From Ailurus styani (lineage: Eukaryota > Chordata > Mammalia > Carnivora > Ailuridae), in the NCBI GenBank assembly GCA_002007465.1, contig LNAC01000003.1:13766321-13830320 (forward strand): 64,000 nucleotides of DNA, written 5' to 3'. Under the pieces are notes generated by a model. It saw only the letters and a list, made by a program, of their open reading frames with translations, ran no database searches and was not told where the DNA came from. This document shows positions 46,083 to 57,366 of the stretch, in pieces. How positions within the stretch are numbered: the stretch's first letter is position 1; the number at the start of each line of letters is the position of its first letter. Both the position numbers and the translations under genes were made by a program.

Positions 46083-46265
46083 TCTTTTTTAAAGATTTTG
46101 TTTATTTATGTGAGAGAGAGAGAGATCACAAGCAGAGAGGAGGGATAGAGGGAGAAGACTACCTTCTGAGCAGGGAGCTGAATGCAGGCCTCGATCCCAG
46201 GATTCCAGGATCATGATCCATGCCAAAGGCAGATGCTTTTACTGACTGAACCACCCAGGTTCCCA
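46083..46265 (-). mobile_element. Old Can-SINE
   Basis: TTTAAAGATTTTGTTTATTTATG, GAGAGAGAGAGATCACAAGC, 'gcaggcctcgatcccaggattccaggatcatgatcc', then ACTGAACCACCCAGGTTCCC. Diverged; the flanking duplication is not clear. Confidence 0.87.
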
Positions 46266-49200
46266 AGTTTGAATGCATAACTTTATTTTTCCCAGAATTC
46301 AGAAAATTTGGATATAGATGGTAACACATTGATATTGACATCTCAATTTTCAGTCAATTCAATGATTTTGTTCAAGCCACCAATGTCTTAACACATATAT
46401 GTATAGATCGATCTACTTCATTTAATTTTAATGGTTGCAAAATATTCTATCATATAAATAAATTACTGACTTTTTAGTACTTTCCATATTTGCCTATAAG
46501 TTGATTTTGTAATGTTTATGTAATATACTCCAGAAGTAACAATTTTTCAAGGAATGAAATCCTAAAAACATTTTTAAAATGAGCTTACTCCTGCTACATA
46601 GTGGGGCTGAAGAACCAACATATTTTTCCAGGTCTTTCTTCTATTCTGCATGGCCTTGCCTCTCCATCTATCCTGCTGGGCACTGAGATGGACACACTAT
46701 GCTATCAGGGAGCTTAGATAGTCAGTGATGAATTTTGAGAGCCTGCTGCCCTTCTTGTCATACAAGTATCAGTTAAAAGGAGCCAAACACTATAAAGTAT
46801 TCAGTAAATATGTGTGCTCTTGATAACTTTTCAAACAGTAGCTCCTATAATAATACAGATTTCCTTCTCAAGAAATGTCTTCCTAAAGTATTATTCTAGA
46901 GGCTTTTAAACTTATGCCCATAACAATACAAATTAGTCCCTTGCTTCAATTCTTTTATAACAATGGGACCATGAAGGGGTGATTAAATTTTTGTACTAGC
47001 TTTCTGAAAATAAACTTTTCTTTTATTAGAATCTAGGCATGTGTCCAACACATTATACATAGAAGTTTCACCCCTTCTCCGAAAAAAGTAATACTAGGGG
47101 CTTAATTTTTGAATTATGGCAATCATTCATGGGTTTTTCTTCCCTTTGAGTAAACGGTTTTTACAATAGATGATTTCTTGTTCTCATGCAATTGACTTTC
47201 TTGTGATAGGTCCAGCAATGTCTGAACCCTCAAAGACGCACCTTGGTGTCTCAGACAGAAGAGTCCTCAGTTTCTATACAGACATATTAATGGTTGGGCC
47301 CATGACATAAAGTTACCATGTACAGACTTGTTTAAATTCCACTTACATTTAGACTGGGAGTTTGTTAATAAATGATTTAGCAATACATCAAAACTAGCAT
47401 TCTACCTCATGATATTGTGGTTACATAAAATCATTATTATTATATTTATCACTTATTTGTAAAAGAAAGATACAAACCTGAAACTCCTCAACTTCATCAA
47501 TGTGGGTGAATCTATGGCAGATGATGGGCCAAAGGCCCTCTCACCTTCTAGGTTGTTGAACTGCAACTCCAAGCTACTAATAGCAATGGATCAAATTGAA
47601 TTTAGTGTTCAAGAGACTGAAAACCACAAAACCACATCAAGCACTATTGATTTTTCTTAAGTGCTGAAGCTTTTAAGGGGATTTTACAAAGGAGAGTATT
47701 GTATAGGTCTATGTGCCATCAATTTTGTTGGATTTTGAAAGTTGAATATAGTTTGGGAGAACTAAACAAATGGAGAGACCTTTGGGGTTAATACAAATAA
47801 AATCAAGTTCCCAAACAAATGTTTGGTGGCAAATGGAACAGACATCACAGCCATTCAGTCTTACTGCCCTGGGATGGTAGAAACCAGCAATGCTATTAGA
47901 TGCTGTTAACAAGGAGAACAGAATAAGGTTGAAATAGCCCATGGATTGTCAAACTTCACTACTTTGCACACACAGGGGACATGGCTAGCTCACCAGTCAC
48001 GTTCATGAGTTTCAGAACAGCATCAGACATATATGCATGACAAAAACATCATGCATACAACTCTGCATTTGCAAATATTGCCACCATACTAAATTACCTG
48101 TTTCAACTTTCCATAACATAAGCTCCCTCCTTCCTGACAGTGTACTTAACACATATCACCCAATACATGCATGGGCTATACATTTTCAAGACCAACCACT
48201 AAGTCATCTAAATATAAATTCAATATGCTTATATTGTTATCGGATGATGCCTTGAATTTAATTTAATATTTTCTATTTCGAGAACTCAAAGCCAAGAAAC
48301 CAATTTAAAGTGATCAAAGTGAAGTTGTTACTGACTTGTGTATATGTTTACATGCAAAGTGCAGATGAAAAGAGAATGAAAGCAAAACTAGTTTTTCTTG
48401 GGGAAGGAGGAAATACAGTGCTTATCATTGAAACTGAACTTCTGTCTATTTAACTTCCATCTATATTGGGCAATATTTGGAGACTTATAATTTTCCTCTA
48501 ACTTCTCCCCTGCATACTGTTTAATATCGATATATCTCTTGGATCTTAAAGTTTAGGTTTTTGTATCTGTGTTCTTCCATAAAAATAATTTTTTGGAAAA
48601 ATTTTATCCTTGACTTATGAAGTCAACATAAGAATGAGTTTTACATTTATGGAAGGAAAACGTTTATGGTTGCCTCTTGGAAAATTTTTTGTTATAGAAA
48701 GAAAGCAGTTTTAATTTGAAAAATTTTTCCATACAGCATAGATGATTTGGGGGAAAAATGTATTATGTGGTGGGCCATCCACATGGTTTCCCATGCAAAC
48801 AACATAAATACTCATATCAATCTAAGGTCACTTAATAATGAATACTGTGTAGAAATAAAGTAGAAATTTAAAAACAAAACCATGAGTGAAAGGGCTCAAA
48901 TATATTTAAAGTAATACTTTCTCATTTAGGTAGTTATAGCCATAGTTATCGTTAATCTGAACTGCTGCAATATCTTGAAGAAATTAGGATCTATTTCCAA
49001 CAAAAGCAGATTAATATTCAAGTTGGAATATGAGAACTTTTGTCTATTTATCTGAGAGAGTATGTAACACAGACTATGGAAACTCAAAACAAATATTCCT
49101 GAGAGAAAAATATTGAGCATTGCCCACACCACAAAGTATTTTCAACAATTGTATAAGAGGTGTTTAAAACAGATTTAGATAAATAATGTAGCATTGAAAT

Positions 49201-50182
49201 AAACTTTCCATCCTCTTGGGATTTTTTGGTCAATATTTAAATTGATTACTCTTAAATTATGTAAGTAGTTACAATTGTTTTGTTTTGTATCCTATATTTC
49301 AAAAAATAGAATCCCATAAGTATTAAAGATTATTACTTTATCAAGTTTATATTAATATGTGTTTATTCAGTCCCAAAGGAGGGGGAGAAGTATATTGTTA
49401 AAGTGTTGTTAGATTTGTTTTGGAAAGATTGATATTTGGCAACCACAGACAACTATATTTTATGTGTATGTGTGAAGTGACAACAGAACATAGTAAACCT
49501 TAAATAGTATCTTTTTATTAATTTTGTGATTAAGGTTTTCAAGAAAGCATGATCATTGATTTCATATTAACCAAGAAAAAAATGTATCCAGGTATTTCCA
49601 ACAAAATTTGAAGCTGTTCCAGAAAGCACAAATGAGATTTAGGAATGAAAATGTCATGATTTTCCTTCCAGAAAACGAGTCTTGTTACAAAGCAATTTTG
49701 GAGCATTCTTTTCAGCTTAATTTTGGAAAATAGTTGAAAGATGAGGATTCAGCTTTTTTCATTAAAATGAATATCTCAATTATTAGGCAAATGTTTTGTT
49801 TTTATATGGTTATTGAAGAGAGAATAGCTTTTGAATGATAATGCAGTCTGGAAGACAAGTCGCTTTTTCCACTAAAAACTGCAGCTTCTCAAAAAAAAAA
49901 AAGAGAGTTAACTTTAGATCAAAATTGGATAAAAGACAGTGGAAAGAGAACTGCCAGCTAAGAAGTAGGCCTCTTGACAGCTTCTGTTATACACTAATGT
50001 ACCCTTCTCTGAAATATCAGAAATATAGGGAAAAAGAGTTGGTCTTCCATTGGCTTTAAAATGTATCACCTCTGTTAAAGGTGATGGCTATTATCTAGTA
50101 CGTTGGAAATTATTATATAATTATTGTGATCCAGATAAATCACCATTGTGGGCATGAAATTATATTTTCCTGTACAGAGTTT
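46266..50182. other. Repeat-poor DNA, no gene recognised
   Basis: 3.9 kb. A possible very old antisense L1/HAL1 stretch at 46400-46580 ('ggttgcaaaatattctatcatataaataaa') is the only repeat-like part. Short frames (47709-47942, 48037-48255, 48926-49132, 49835-50059) have no motif. Confidence 0.5.
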
Positions 50183-50197
50183 AGAAAACCTCAGTAG

Positions 50198-52228
50198 TTC
50201 TCAATAGATGCTGAAAAAGCATTTGACAAAGTATAGCACCCTTTCTTGATCAAAACTCTTCACAGTGTAGGCATAGAGGGTACATACCTCAATATCATCA
50301 AAGCCATCTACGAAAAACCCACAGCGAATATCATTCTCAATGGAGAAAAACTGAGAGCTTTTCCCCTAAAGTCAGGAACACGGCAAGGCTGTCCACTATC
50401 ACCACTGCTATTCAACATAGTACTAGAAGTCCTAGCCTCAGCAATCAGACAACAAAAAGAAATAAAAGGCATCCAAATCGGCAAGGAAGAGGTCAAACTC
50501 TCACTCTTTGCAGATGATATGATACTTTATGTGGAAAACCCAAAGGACTCCACTCCAAAACTGCTAGCACTCATACAGGAATTCAGTCAAGTGTCAGGAT
50601 ATAAAATCAATGCACAGAAATCAGTTGCATTTCTATATACCAACAACAAAACAGAAGAAAGAGAAATTAAAGAGTCAATCCCATTTACAATTGCACCCAA
50701 AACCATAAGATACCTAGGAATAAACCTAACCAAAGAGGCAAAGAATCTGTATTCAGAAAACTATAAAGTACTCATGAAAGAAATTGAGGAAGACACAAAG
50801 AAGTGGAAAAACATTCCATGCTCATGGATGGGTAGAATAAATATTGTGAAAATGTCTATGCTACCTAGAGCAATCTACACATTTAATGCAATCCCCATCA
50901 AAATACCAGCAATTTACTTCAAAGAAATGGAACAAATAATCCTAAAATTTATATGGAACCAGAAAAGACCCCGAATAGCCAAAGGAATGTTGAAAAAAAA
51001 AAGCAAAGTAGGCGGCATCACAGTTTCAGACTTCAAGCTCTATTACAAAGCTGTCATCATCAAGACAGTATGGTACTGGCACAAAAACAGACACATAGAC
51101 CAGTGGAACAGAATAGAGAACCCAAAAATGGACCCTCAACTCTATGGTCAACTAATCTTCGACAAAGCAGGAAAGAATGTCCAGTGGGAAAAAGACAGTC
51201 TCTTCAACAAATGGTGTTGGGAAAACTGGTCAGCCACATGCAGAAAAATGAAACTGGATCATTTCCTGACACCACACACAAAAATAGACTCAAAATGGAT
51301 AAAAGACCTCAATGTGAGAAAGGAATCCATCAAAATCCTCGAGGAGAACACAGGCAGCAACCTCTTCGACCTCAACCGCAGCAACTTCTTCCTAGGAACC
51401 TCACCAAAGGCAAGGGAAGCAAGGGCAAAAATGAACTATTGGGACTTCATCAAGATTAAAAGCTTTTGCACAGCAAAGGAAACAGTCAACAAAACCAAAA
51501 GACAACTAACAGAACGGGAGAAGGTATTTGCAAATGACATATCAAATAAAGGGCTTGTATCCAAAATCTAAAAAGAGCTTCTCAAACTCAACAGCCATAA
51601 AACAAATAATGCAGTCAAGAAATGGGCAGAAGACATGAACAGACATTCCTCCAAAGAAGACATCCAAATGGCCAACAGACACATGAGATGGTGGGAATGC
51701 AAGCTGGTGCAGCCACTCTGGAAAACAGTATGGAGGTTCCTCAAAAAGTTGAAAATAGAGCTACCCTATGACCCAGCAATCGCACTACTGGGTATTTACC
51801 CTAAAGATACAAAGGTAGTGATCCTCAGGGGCTTGTGCACCCAAATGTTTATAGCAGCAATGTCCACAATAGCCAAACTAAGGAAAGAATCTAGATGTCC
51901 ATCAACAGATGAACCCTATGACCCAGCAATCGCACTACTGGGTATTTACCCTAAAGATACAAAGGTAGTGATCCTCAGGGGCTTGTGCACCCAAATGTTT
52001 ATAGCAGCAATGTCCACAATAGCCAAACTAAGGAAAGAATCTAGATGTCCATCAACAGATGAATGGATAAAGAAGATATGGTGTATATATACAATGGCAC
52101 ACTATGCAGCTATCGAAAGAAACGAAATCTTGCCATTTGCAATGATGTGGATGGAACTAGAGGGTATTATGCTGATCAAAATAAGTCAATCAGAGAAAGA
52201 CAATTATCATATGATCTCTCTGATATGA
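50198..52228 (+). pseudogene. LINE-1 ORF2 remnant: RT to C-terminus
   Basis: Encodes the RT half of ORF2p. After DAEKAFDKV and an in-frame TAG (about 50233), 441 codons are open from 50246 to 51571. They include [14 protein letters not shown] (residues 44-57 of that frame), the catalytic FADD box (88-91, 50507-50518) in [21 protein letters not shown], and the downstream IRYLGINLT and [15 protein letters not shown] segments. A stop at 51569-51571 separates it from a second frame with [29 protein letters not shown] and the [10 protein letters not shown] end. An internal deletion removed most of the Cys-rich region before WWECK. EN, and part of the RT N-terminus, are missing because of 5' truncation. 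Not functional. Confidence 0.93.
51764..52063 (+). repeat. Perfect 150-base tandem duplication within ORF2
   Basis: Bases 51764-51913 and 51914-52063 are identical and adjacent. The unit is 50 codons ([14 protein letters not shown] ... CPSTDE) and keeps the frame. Other L1 copies have this segment once. It is either a very recent duplication or an assembly error. Confidence 0.95.
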
Positions 52229-52478
52229 GGAACTTGAGGGGCAGGGTGGGAGGTTGTGGGGGGTAGGGAGGGAAAAATAATGAAACAAGATGGGATGGGG
52301 AAGGTGACAAACCATAAGAAACTCCTAATCTCACAAAACAAACTGAGGGTTACTGGGGGTGGGAGGGCAGGGATATGGTGGATGGGTTATGGACATTGGG
52401 GAGGGTTTGTGCTATGGTGAATGCTGTGAAAGGTGTAAGCCTGATGATTCACAGACCTGTACCCCTGGGGCAAATAAT

Positions 52479-52520
52479 AAAAAAAGAAAAAGAAAAAGAA
52501 AAAGAAAAAGAAAAAGAAAA
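52479..52520 (+). repeat. (AAAAAG)n tail of the LINE-1
   Basis: Primary tail after the L1 polyadenylation signal; six to seven AAAAAG units. A minus-strand frame reading repeated LFLF is its translation. Confidence 0.93.
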
Positions 52521-52649
52521 CCTACCAGAAAGGAGGAGGTGGTGGCAGCTATAATCTGTTGGATGAAAGGTTTGGAAATATAGATTTGCAGAGAAGAAAA
52601 TAATATTTTGTTCTCTGAATTATAAAAATAAATGGCTGAGATAAATGCC
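52521..52649 (+). other. 3'-transduced genomic segment
   Basis: 129 bases from 'cctaccagaaaggaggagg' to 'gctgagataaatgcc' lie between the two A-tails of one insertion. AATAAA at 52627-52632 is 17 bases before the second A-tail, as expected of a downstream polyadenylation site used by read-through from the parent L1. It should mark the 3' flank of the source element elsewhere in the genome. Confidence 0.82.
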
Positions 52650-52690
52650 AAAAAAAAAAAAAAAGAAAGAAAAAAAGAAAACCTCAGTAG

Positions 52691-53616
52691 AAAAAAAAAA
52701 TAAATGGACTTCAATCTAGTGTTTTTTCTTAATTCAATCCCATCGTTCCTCAGGTCAATTCATGATTTGATATGCGGCTGCAGTACAAATCAAGATTCTG
52801 TCTAATTTTCCAAAGATGATCCATTTGCCTTAAGTCCCATGTGTCCTCCATCCATGGAGGATTAGGGAGGTTCATTTAGGTGACTGTCTTTCACAAGAAG
52901 AGAAGATTTCCCCTTGATGGTGCCCAGGGTTAGCATAGGACTTTGGCAATCATTTGGATTCAATGCACACATTTGTCTCCTTTGGACCTAGTTTTCTGGG
53001 GGTTATGGTATATCTTCCAACTGATCACATCATGACTCAGGCTACTGCCATATGCTGTGAGGAGCAAGTACTCTGGCTCTAATTCTCATCTAAACTTTCA
53101 CCTGGGCAAATGGAAACCCAGATTTCCTGGATCCTCACATAAGACCCCTGAAGAATTTTGGAGATAGCAATAGCTCCTCCATATCCAACTGAAGGGATGA
53201 CATGAGGCTGTCATTTTCAAATGTCCCTATGGCCAGATATTCAGTGTTCTCTTACCCTCAAATTACTTGTATTATAAATAAACCCTGCTTTGTTTCTTTT
53301 TTATACTTATTGAATTTTCTCTACAAATTATTTTCATTTTCCCTCAGGACTATGTTCTTTACTATTTTACTCATGTCGACGATTCCCTTGGTTCACAAAT
53401 ACTTCCAAATCTGTGATACGTTCATTGTAGTGTGTCACTTAAGAATTTGAGCTATTGCTTCATTACTCTTTAAAGAGATGCTGGGGCAACATGGAAAGGT
53501 GAATAGAATATATTTTTACTTTTTCACATTGTTGCTAGGTCAGACATGAGTATTCCTCAGAAAATCTTATCACACTGACTATCTGTAGGCATTTTTAGTC
53601 TTAAGTCTTAGACTAC
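52691..53616. other. No gene seen
   Basis: Starts with an A-rich run just after the target-site duplication; otherwise unique DNA. A frame at 53202-53450 has no motif. Confidence 0.55.
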
Positions 53617-53790
53617 TTTTTTTTAAGGTTTTATTTATTTATTTGAGGGAGAGAGAGAAAGCACAGAGAAAGAGTGAGAATCAGACTCCCCTCTTAGCAG
53701 GGAGCCTGATATGGGGCTCGATCCCAAGACCCTGAGATCATGACTTGAGTAGAAGGCAGATACTTAACCCATTAAGCCACCCACATGCCC
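53617..53790 (-). mobile_element. Old Can-SINE
   Basis: AAGGTTTTATTTATTTATTTG, 'gggagcctgatatggggctcgatcccaagaccctgagatcatgac', ending TTAAGCCACCCACATGCCC. Flanking duplication unclear. Confidence 0.9.
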
Positions 53791-54290
53791 TGTATGACTC
53801 TGTTTTAAATAATTACATCTGTAATGATCCTATTCCAAATAAGTACACATCATGAGATGAGAGTTAAGACGTCAAAATATCTTTTTGGGGGGAAAGATTC
53901 AACCCATAACCACCTTATTTACAAACCTATTTCTCTTTATAGAAATAGAATGTCATTTGTTATTTGGAATTAAGCAATAACACTTAACTTTATTAGAAAC
54001 AGCTCAGTCTCTACCTATATATCAAGTCTCCAAATACACAGTTAAATACACAGTTAAAGTGCTTTTGAATGTTAAGTTGACTCATGCACTTTATTCAAAT
54101 TATAACCATTTCCCTTAAGGGATTTCTCAACAATAGTTAATGTTTTCATAAAAGCACAAGTAAATATTTCTGATTAATCACCCCAAAGCTGTGAAGATTG
54201 GTTGATTTCTATATCATTTTGTTGAACATAACTCTCATTCTTCAAATAGTTATTGAGATTATGTTATAATATTAAGTATTATGCTCTATA
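53791..54290. other. No gene seen
   Basis: AT-rich unique DNA with a local direct repeat of 'atacacagttaaa' at 54034-54058. Confidence 0.55.
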
Positions 54291-54305
54291 AAAAGGATGG
54301 TGATG

Positions 54306-54493
54306 AGTGCCTTGTTGGCTCAGTCAGTTGAGCATCTGCCTTCAGCTCAGGTCATGACCCCAGGGTCCTGGGATTGAGTCCCGCATCAGGCTCCCTGTTC
54401 AGCAGGGAGTCTGCTTCTCCCTCTATCCCTCCCTTCCACTCATGCTCTCTCTCTCTCTCTCTCTGATGAATAAATAAAATGTTAAAAAAAAAA
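54306..54493 (+). mobile_element. Old Can-SINE
   Basis: AGTGCCTTGTTGGCTCAGTC start, 'ggtcatgaccccagggtcctgggattgagtc', (CT)n, then GAATAAATAAAATGTT and A's. Duplication aaaaggatggtgatg (54291-54305) against 54494-54508 with one mismatch. Confidence 0.93.
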
Positions 54494-54826
54494 AAAAGAA
54501 TGGTGATGTGGACATTACCTCTTGTAACTTCTGGTCTGATAAGCCAGATAAATGGATACAAAGTAAAAATATAATAATTCAAATGTAATCACAGATACAC
54601 CAATACATAGATAAAATCAAAAGAAAAAAAACTAATTGCCCGTTTTTAAATGTTGTGATACATTGTGATATACAGCAGTTGCTGTTAAGTATTACTTCTG
54701 AGGATCAATAAGCAAATAATTCAAAATGTGAGAAAAAAGCTCTAAGAAGATATATGTTTATTGTGGAGTTATCACAGTGAAAACCTGAAATACTCTAAAA
54801 CAAAGATATGATAAAGCAAATATGGT

Positions 54827-55590
54827 GGGGCGCCTGGGTGGCTCAGTGGGTTAAAGCCTCTGCCTTCGGCTCAGGTCATGATCTCAGGGTCCTGAGATCG
54901 AGCCCTGCATCAGGCTTCCTGTTCAGCAGGGAGCCTGCTTCCTCCTCTCTCTCTGCTGCCTTTGCCTACTTGTGATCTCTCTCTCTGTGTCAAATAAATA
55001 AATCAATAAAATCTTTGGGGCACCTGGGTGGCTCAGTGGGTTGAAGCCTCTGCCTTCGGCTCAGGTCATGATCTCAGGGTCCTGAGATCGAGCCCTGCAT
55101 CAGGCTTCCTGTTCAGCAGGGAGCCTGCTTCCTCCTCTCTCTCTGCTGCCTTTGCCTACTTGTGATCTCTCTCTCTGTGTCAAATAAATAAATCAATAAA
55201 ATCTTTGGGGCACCTGGGTGGCTCAGTGGGTTGAAGCCTCTGCCTTCGGCTCAGGTCATGATCTCAGGGTCCTGAGATCGAGCCCTGCATCAGGCTTCCT
55301 GTTCAGCAGGGAGCCTGCTTCCTCCTCTCTCTCTGCTGCCTTTGCCTACTTGTGATCTCTCTCTCTGTGTCAAATAAATAAATCAATAAAATCTTTGGGG
55401 CACCTGGGTGGCTCAGTGGGTTGAAGCCTCTGCCTTCGGCTCAGGTCATGATCTCAGGGTCCTGAGATCGAGCCCTGCATCAGGCTTCCTGTTCAGCAGG
55501 GAGCCTGCTTCCTCCTCTCTCTCTGCCTGCCTCTCTGCCTACTTGTAATCTCTCTGTGTCAAATAAATAAATAAGATCTTAAAAAAAAAA
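54827..55590 (+). mobile_element. Tandem array of four Can-SINE units (190-base period)
   Basis: GGGGC.CCTGGGTGGCTCAG recurs at 54827, 55017, 55207 and 55397, exactly 190 bases apart. Copy 1 has GGGGCGCC and GTTAAAGCC; copies 2-4 have GGGGCACC and GTTGAAGCC. Copies 1-3 share an unusual distal part (CTGCTGCCTTTGCCTACTTG, AATAAATAAATCAATAAAATC). Copy 4 has the common distal part (CTGCCTGCCTCTCTGCC) and a real A-tail. Copies 2 and 3 look identical and have the head of copy 4 with the tail of copy 1. This fits a SINE that inserted in the tail of another, followed by unequal exchange that duplicated the hybrid unit. Confidence 0.95.
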
Positions 55591-57094
55591 AGAAGAAAAC
55601 TTCTGTAACACTGGATTATAATTTATGTGATTAGAAAAAATTAAGTTCAGGCATATATTTTACAAGCCTGTAAAATTTTATAACCAAGAAATTGAAGAAC
55701 TGAAACTTCTGCATAAATGTTTGCTATAAATGATATATTCAACATAATGTACTATATAGATTTCAGAGAAATAATATTGTATTCAAAATACTTCAATCTT
55801 GCTCTGAAACTCTAGTCATTTCAGGATACTTTAGTAGTACATTTAGTGAAACAAGCCAGATCCATTAACAGAGTGAAAGTAATGGCATATATTGGTGAAA
55901 AATTGTCTACTAAAAATGTACCCATTTTGAATGTGAAAATCCTGATAATATTTCCCCCTCATGTTTGCAACAATTAAATAGCCTTTAGATTTTCCAACTG
56001 ATATTCCTTTTTCCTTTTGAATATAACTGAAGAGGTAAAGGTGAACTATGATGCCAACATGATAAATGTTTAAGGTTGATATGTCACTTTGTATATTTAT
56101 CCCTATCATTCTTGGTCTTTTATATGTGATTCACTGTGCTGATGTCTATTTGTCTTGAAATACCACTGCTCCATTTCTCCTTATAATGCAACTGACAGGA
56201 GCATAGAATTTTTTAACACCAAGAATCGTTAATAATATTCCTTTGTGTGATACCATTAAAATATGCTAACTAAGGTAAATTTGAAAAGGAACACAAAGAC
56301 ACTTTGAAAGGTTATGATCTATGACAATCCACTGCTTTAGAGTTGGTTTAATTGAATTAATTGTTTCTCAGAAGAATCTGAGGAACAAAGAACATAATGA
56401 CTGAATGTTTTCATGGAAAAAATTTGACCTTTTCAATATTAGTGCATTGATTGGCAGATTATTCTACTTCTTTCACAGCAAAAGATTTTATAAGGGAAAG
56501 GGAAAGGTGATATTCGAAAATATAGAAAATCTATGCAAAAATGGAACCTTCCACACGTGATAGGAATGAGAAAGAATTAACAGCATACACATTTTGTGTG
56601 TCTGGTTATAACAATAAAAAAAATCCCAATATGTTTCTCCATCTTTTACCTTCAGAATATTACATTATATCATATTCTCAATTTATATTAATTAATTTAC
56701 GTTAAGAATATCAAAAAATAGCTTCATTTTATTCAGTGATATCACTGGTTAAAAAAGAGATTAATTTTTTTCTTATTTCTGTTTTGCAACTTTAAATAAA
56801 TATTTTATGAATTTATAATTTTTTAAGGCAGTTACCTTAGTCTATGTCTTCAACAAACACATTCCCTAGATAATCAAAGGCAGAAATCAAATTGCACCAC
56901 ATGAAAGGTGACAACAGAGTACTCCGAGGAAAGATTTATTCTGGCTGAGCAGAACATGGAAGGCTGCATAAAAGAGGTGGTAATCAAGTTGAGTGGAGCT
57001 GCTTATAATTCCAAAAACACAACATACGTTTTTATACCTCCTAAACCTGATCATGGCGATTCAATCTTGGAATTTCTAATCTCCAATGTCTTGC
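55591..57094. other. No gene seen
   Basis: AT-rich unique DNA. Frames at 55843-56109 and 56908-57150 lack motifs, and the second runs into the L2 fragment. Confidence 0.5.
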
Positions 57095-57366
57095 ATTTTG
57101 GTCAAATTCATACTTCTTTTCCAAAGGCTCCACTGTCACCTTCTCTGTGAAGTTCTTTTCTAACCTTTTCAGATCAAATTAGGCATTGCTCTTTGAATTT
57201 CCCATTACCAATTACACACAGCAGCTATAAAATATAATTTACCATACTGTGTGGTAATTTTTTTATGACCGTCTCCATGACAGAATGAGCTCCTTTTTGG
57301 TCAGGGTTAGTACTCTTCAACATTACCATTTTTAGTGACATAGAGTTGGCATTCAAATAAAGTTTT
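57095..57366 (+). mobile_element. LINE-2 3' end, sense
   Basis: 'ctccactgtcaccttctctgtgaagttcttttctaacc', 'ttgctctttgaatttccc', 'ccgtctccatgacagaatgagctcctttttggtcagggttag', 'tagagttggcattcaaataaag' follow the L2 3' end in order. Confidence 0.68.

Larger units (their letters stand above)
50198..52675 (+). mobile_element. 5'-truncated carnivore LINE-1 with 3' transduction
   Basis: Starts inside the RT domain at 'tctcaatagatgctgaaaaagcatttgac', runs through ORF2 and the 3'UTR ('gggtggg..gagggcag', 'ggacattggggagggtttgtgctatggtg', 'gattcacagacctgtacccctgggg') to AATAAA (52476-52481) and an (AAAAAG)n tail ending at 52520. A further 129 bases (52521-52649) and a second A-tail follow before the perfect 15-base duplication agaaaacctcagtag (50183-50197 and 52676-52690). 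The duplication therefore encloses non-L1 DNA, the mark of a 3' transduction. The insertion point TT|AGAAAA fits L1 endonuclease preference. The copy also has a deletion near 51688 and a 150-base tandem duplication. Confidence 0.92.

Noticed and set aside
50246..51571. 441-codon open frame as a working reverse transcriptase gene
   Set aside because: It is the middle of L1 ORF2. The element is 5'-truncated, an in-frame stop precedes the frame, and a stop, a deletion and a duplication follow it.
52412..52714. 100-codon minus-strand frame rich in LFLF
   Set aside because: Translation of the (AAAAAG)n tail and the second A-tail.
54827..55590. Regularly spaced repeats as a CRISPR-like array
   Set aside because: The 190-base units are whole SINEs with no spacers, in a mammalian genome.
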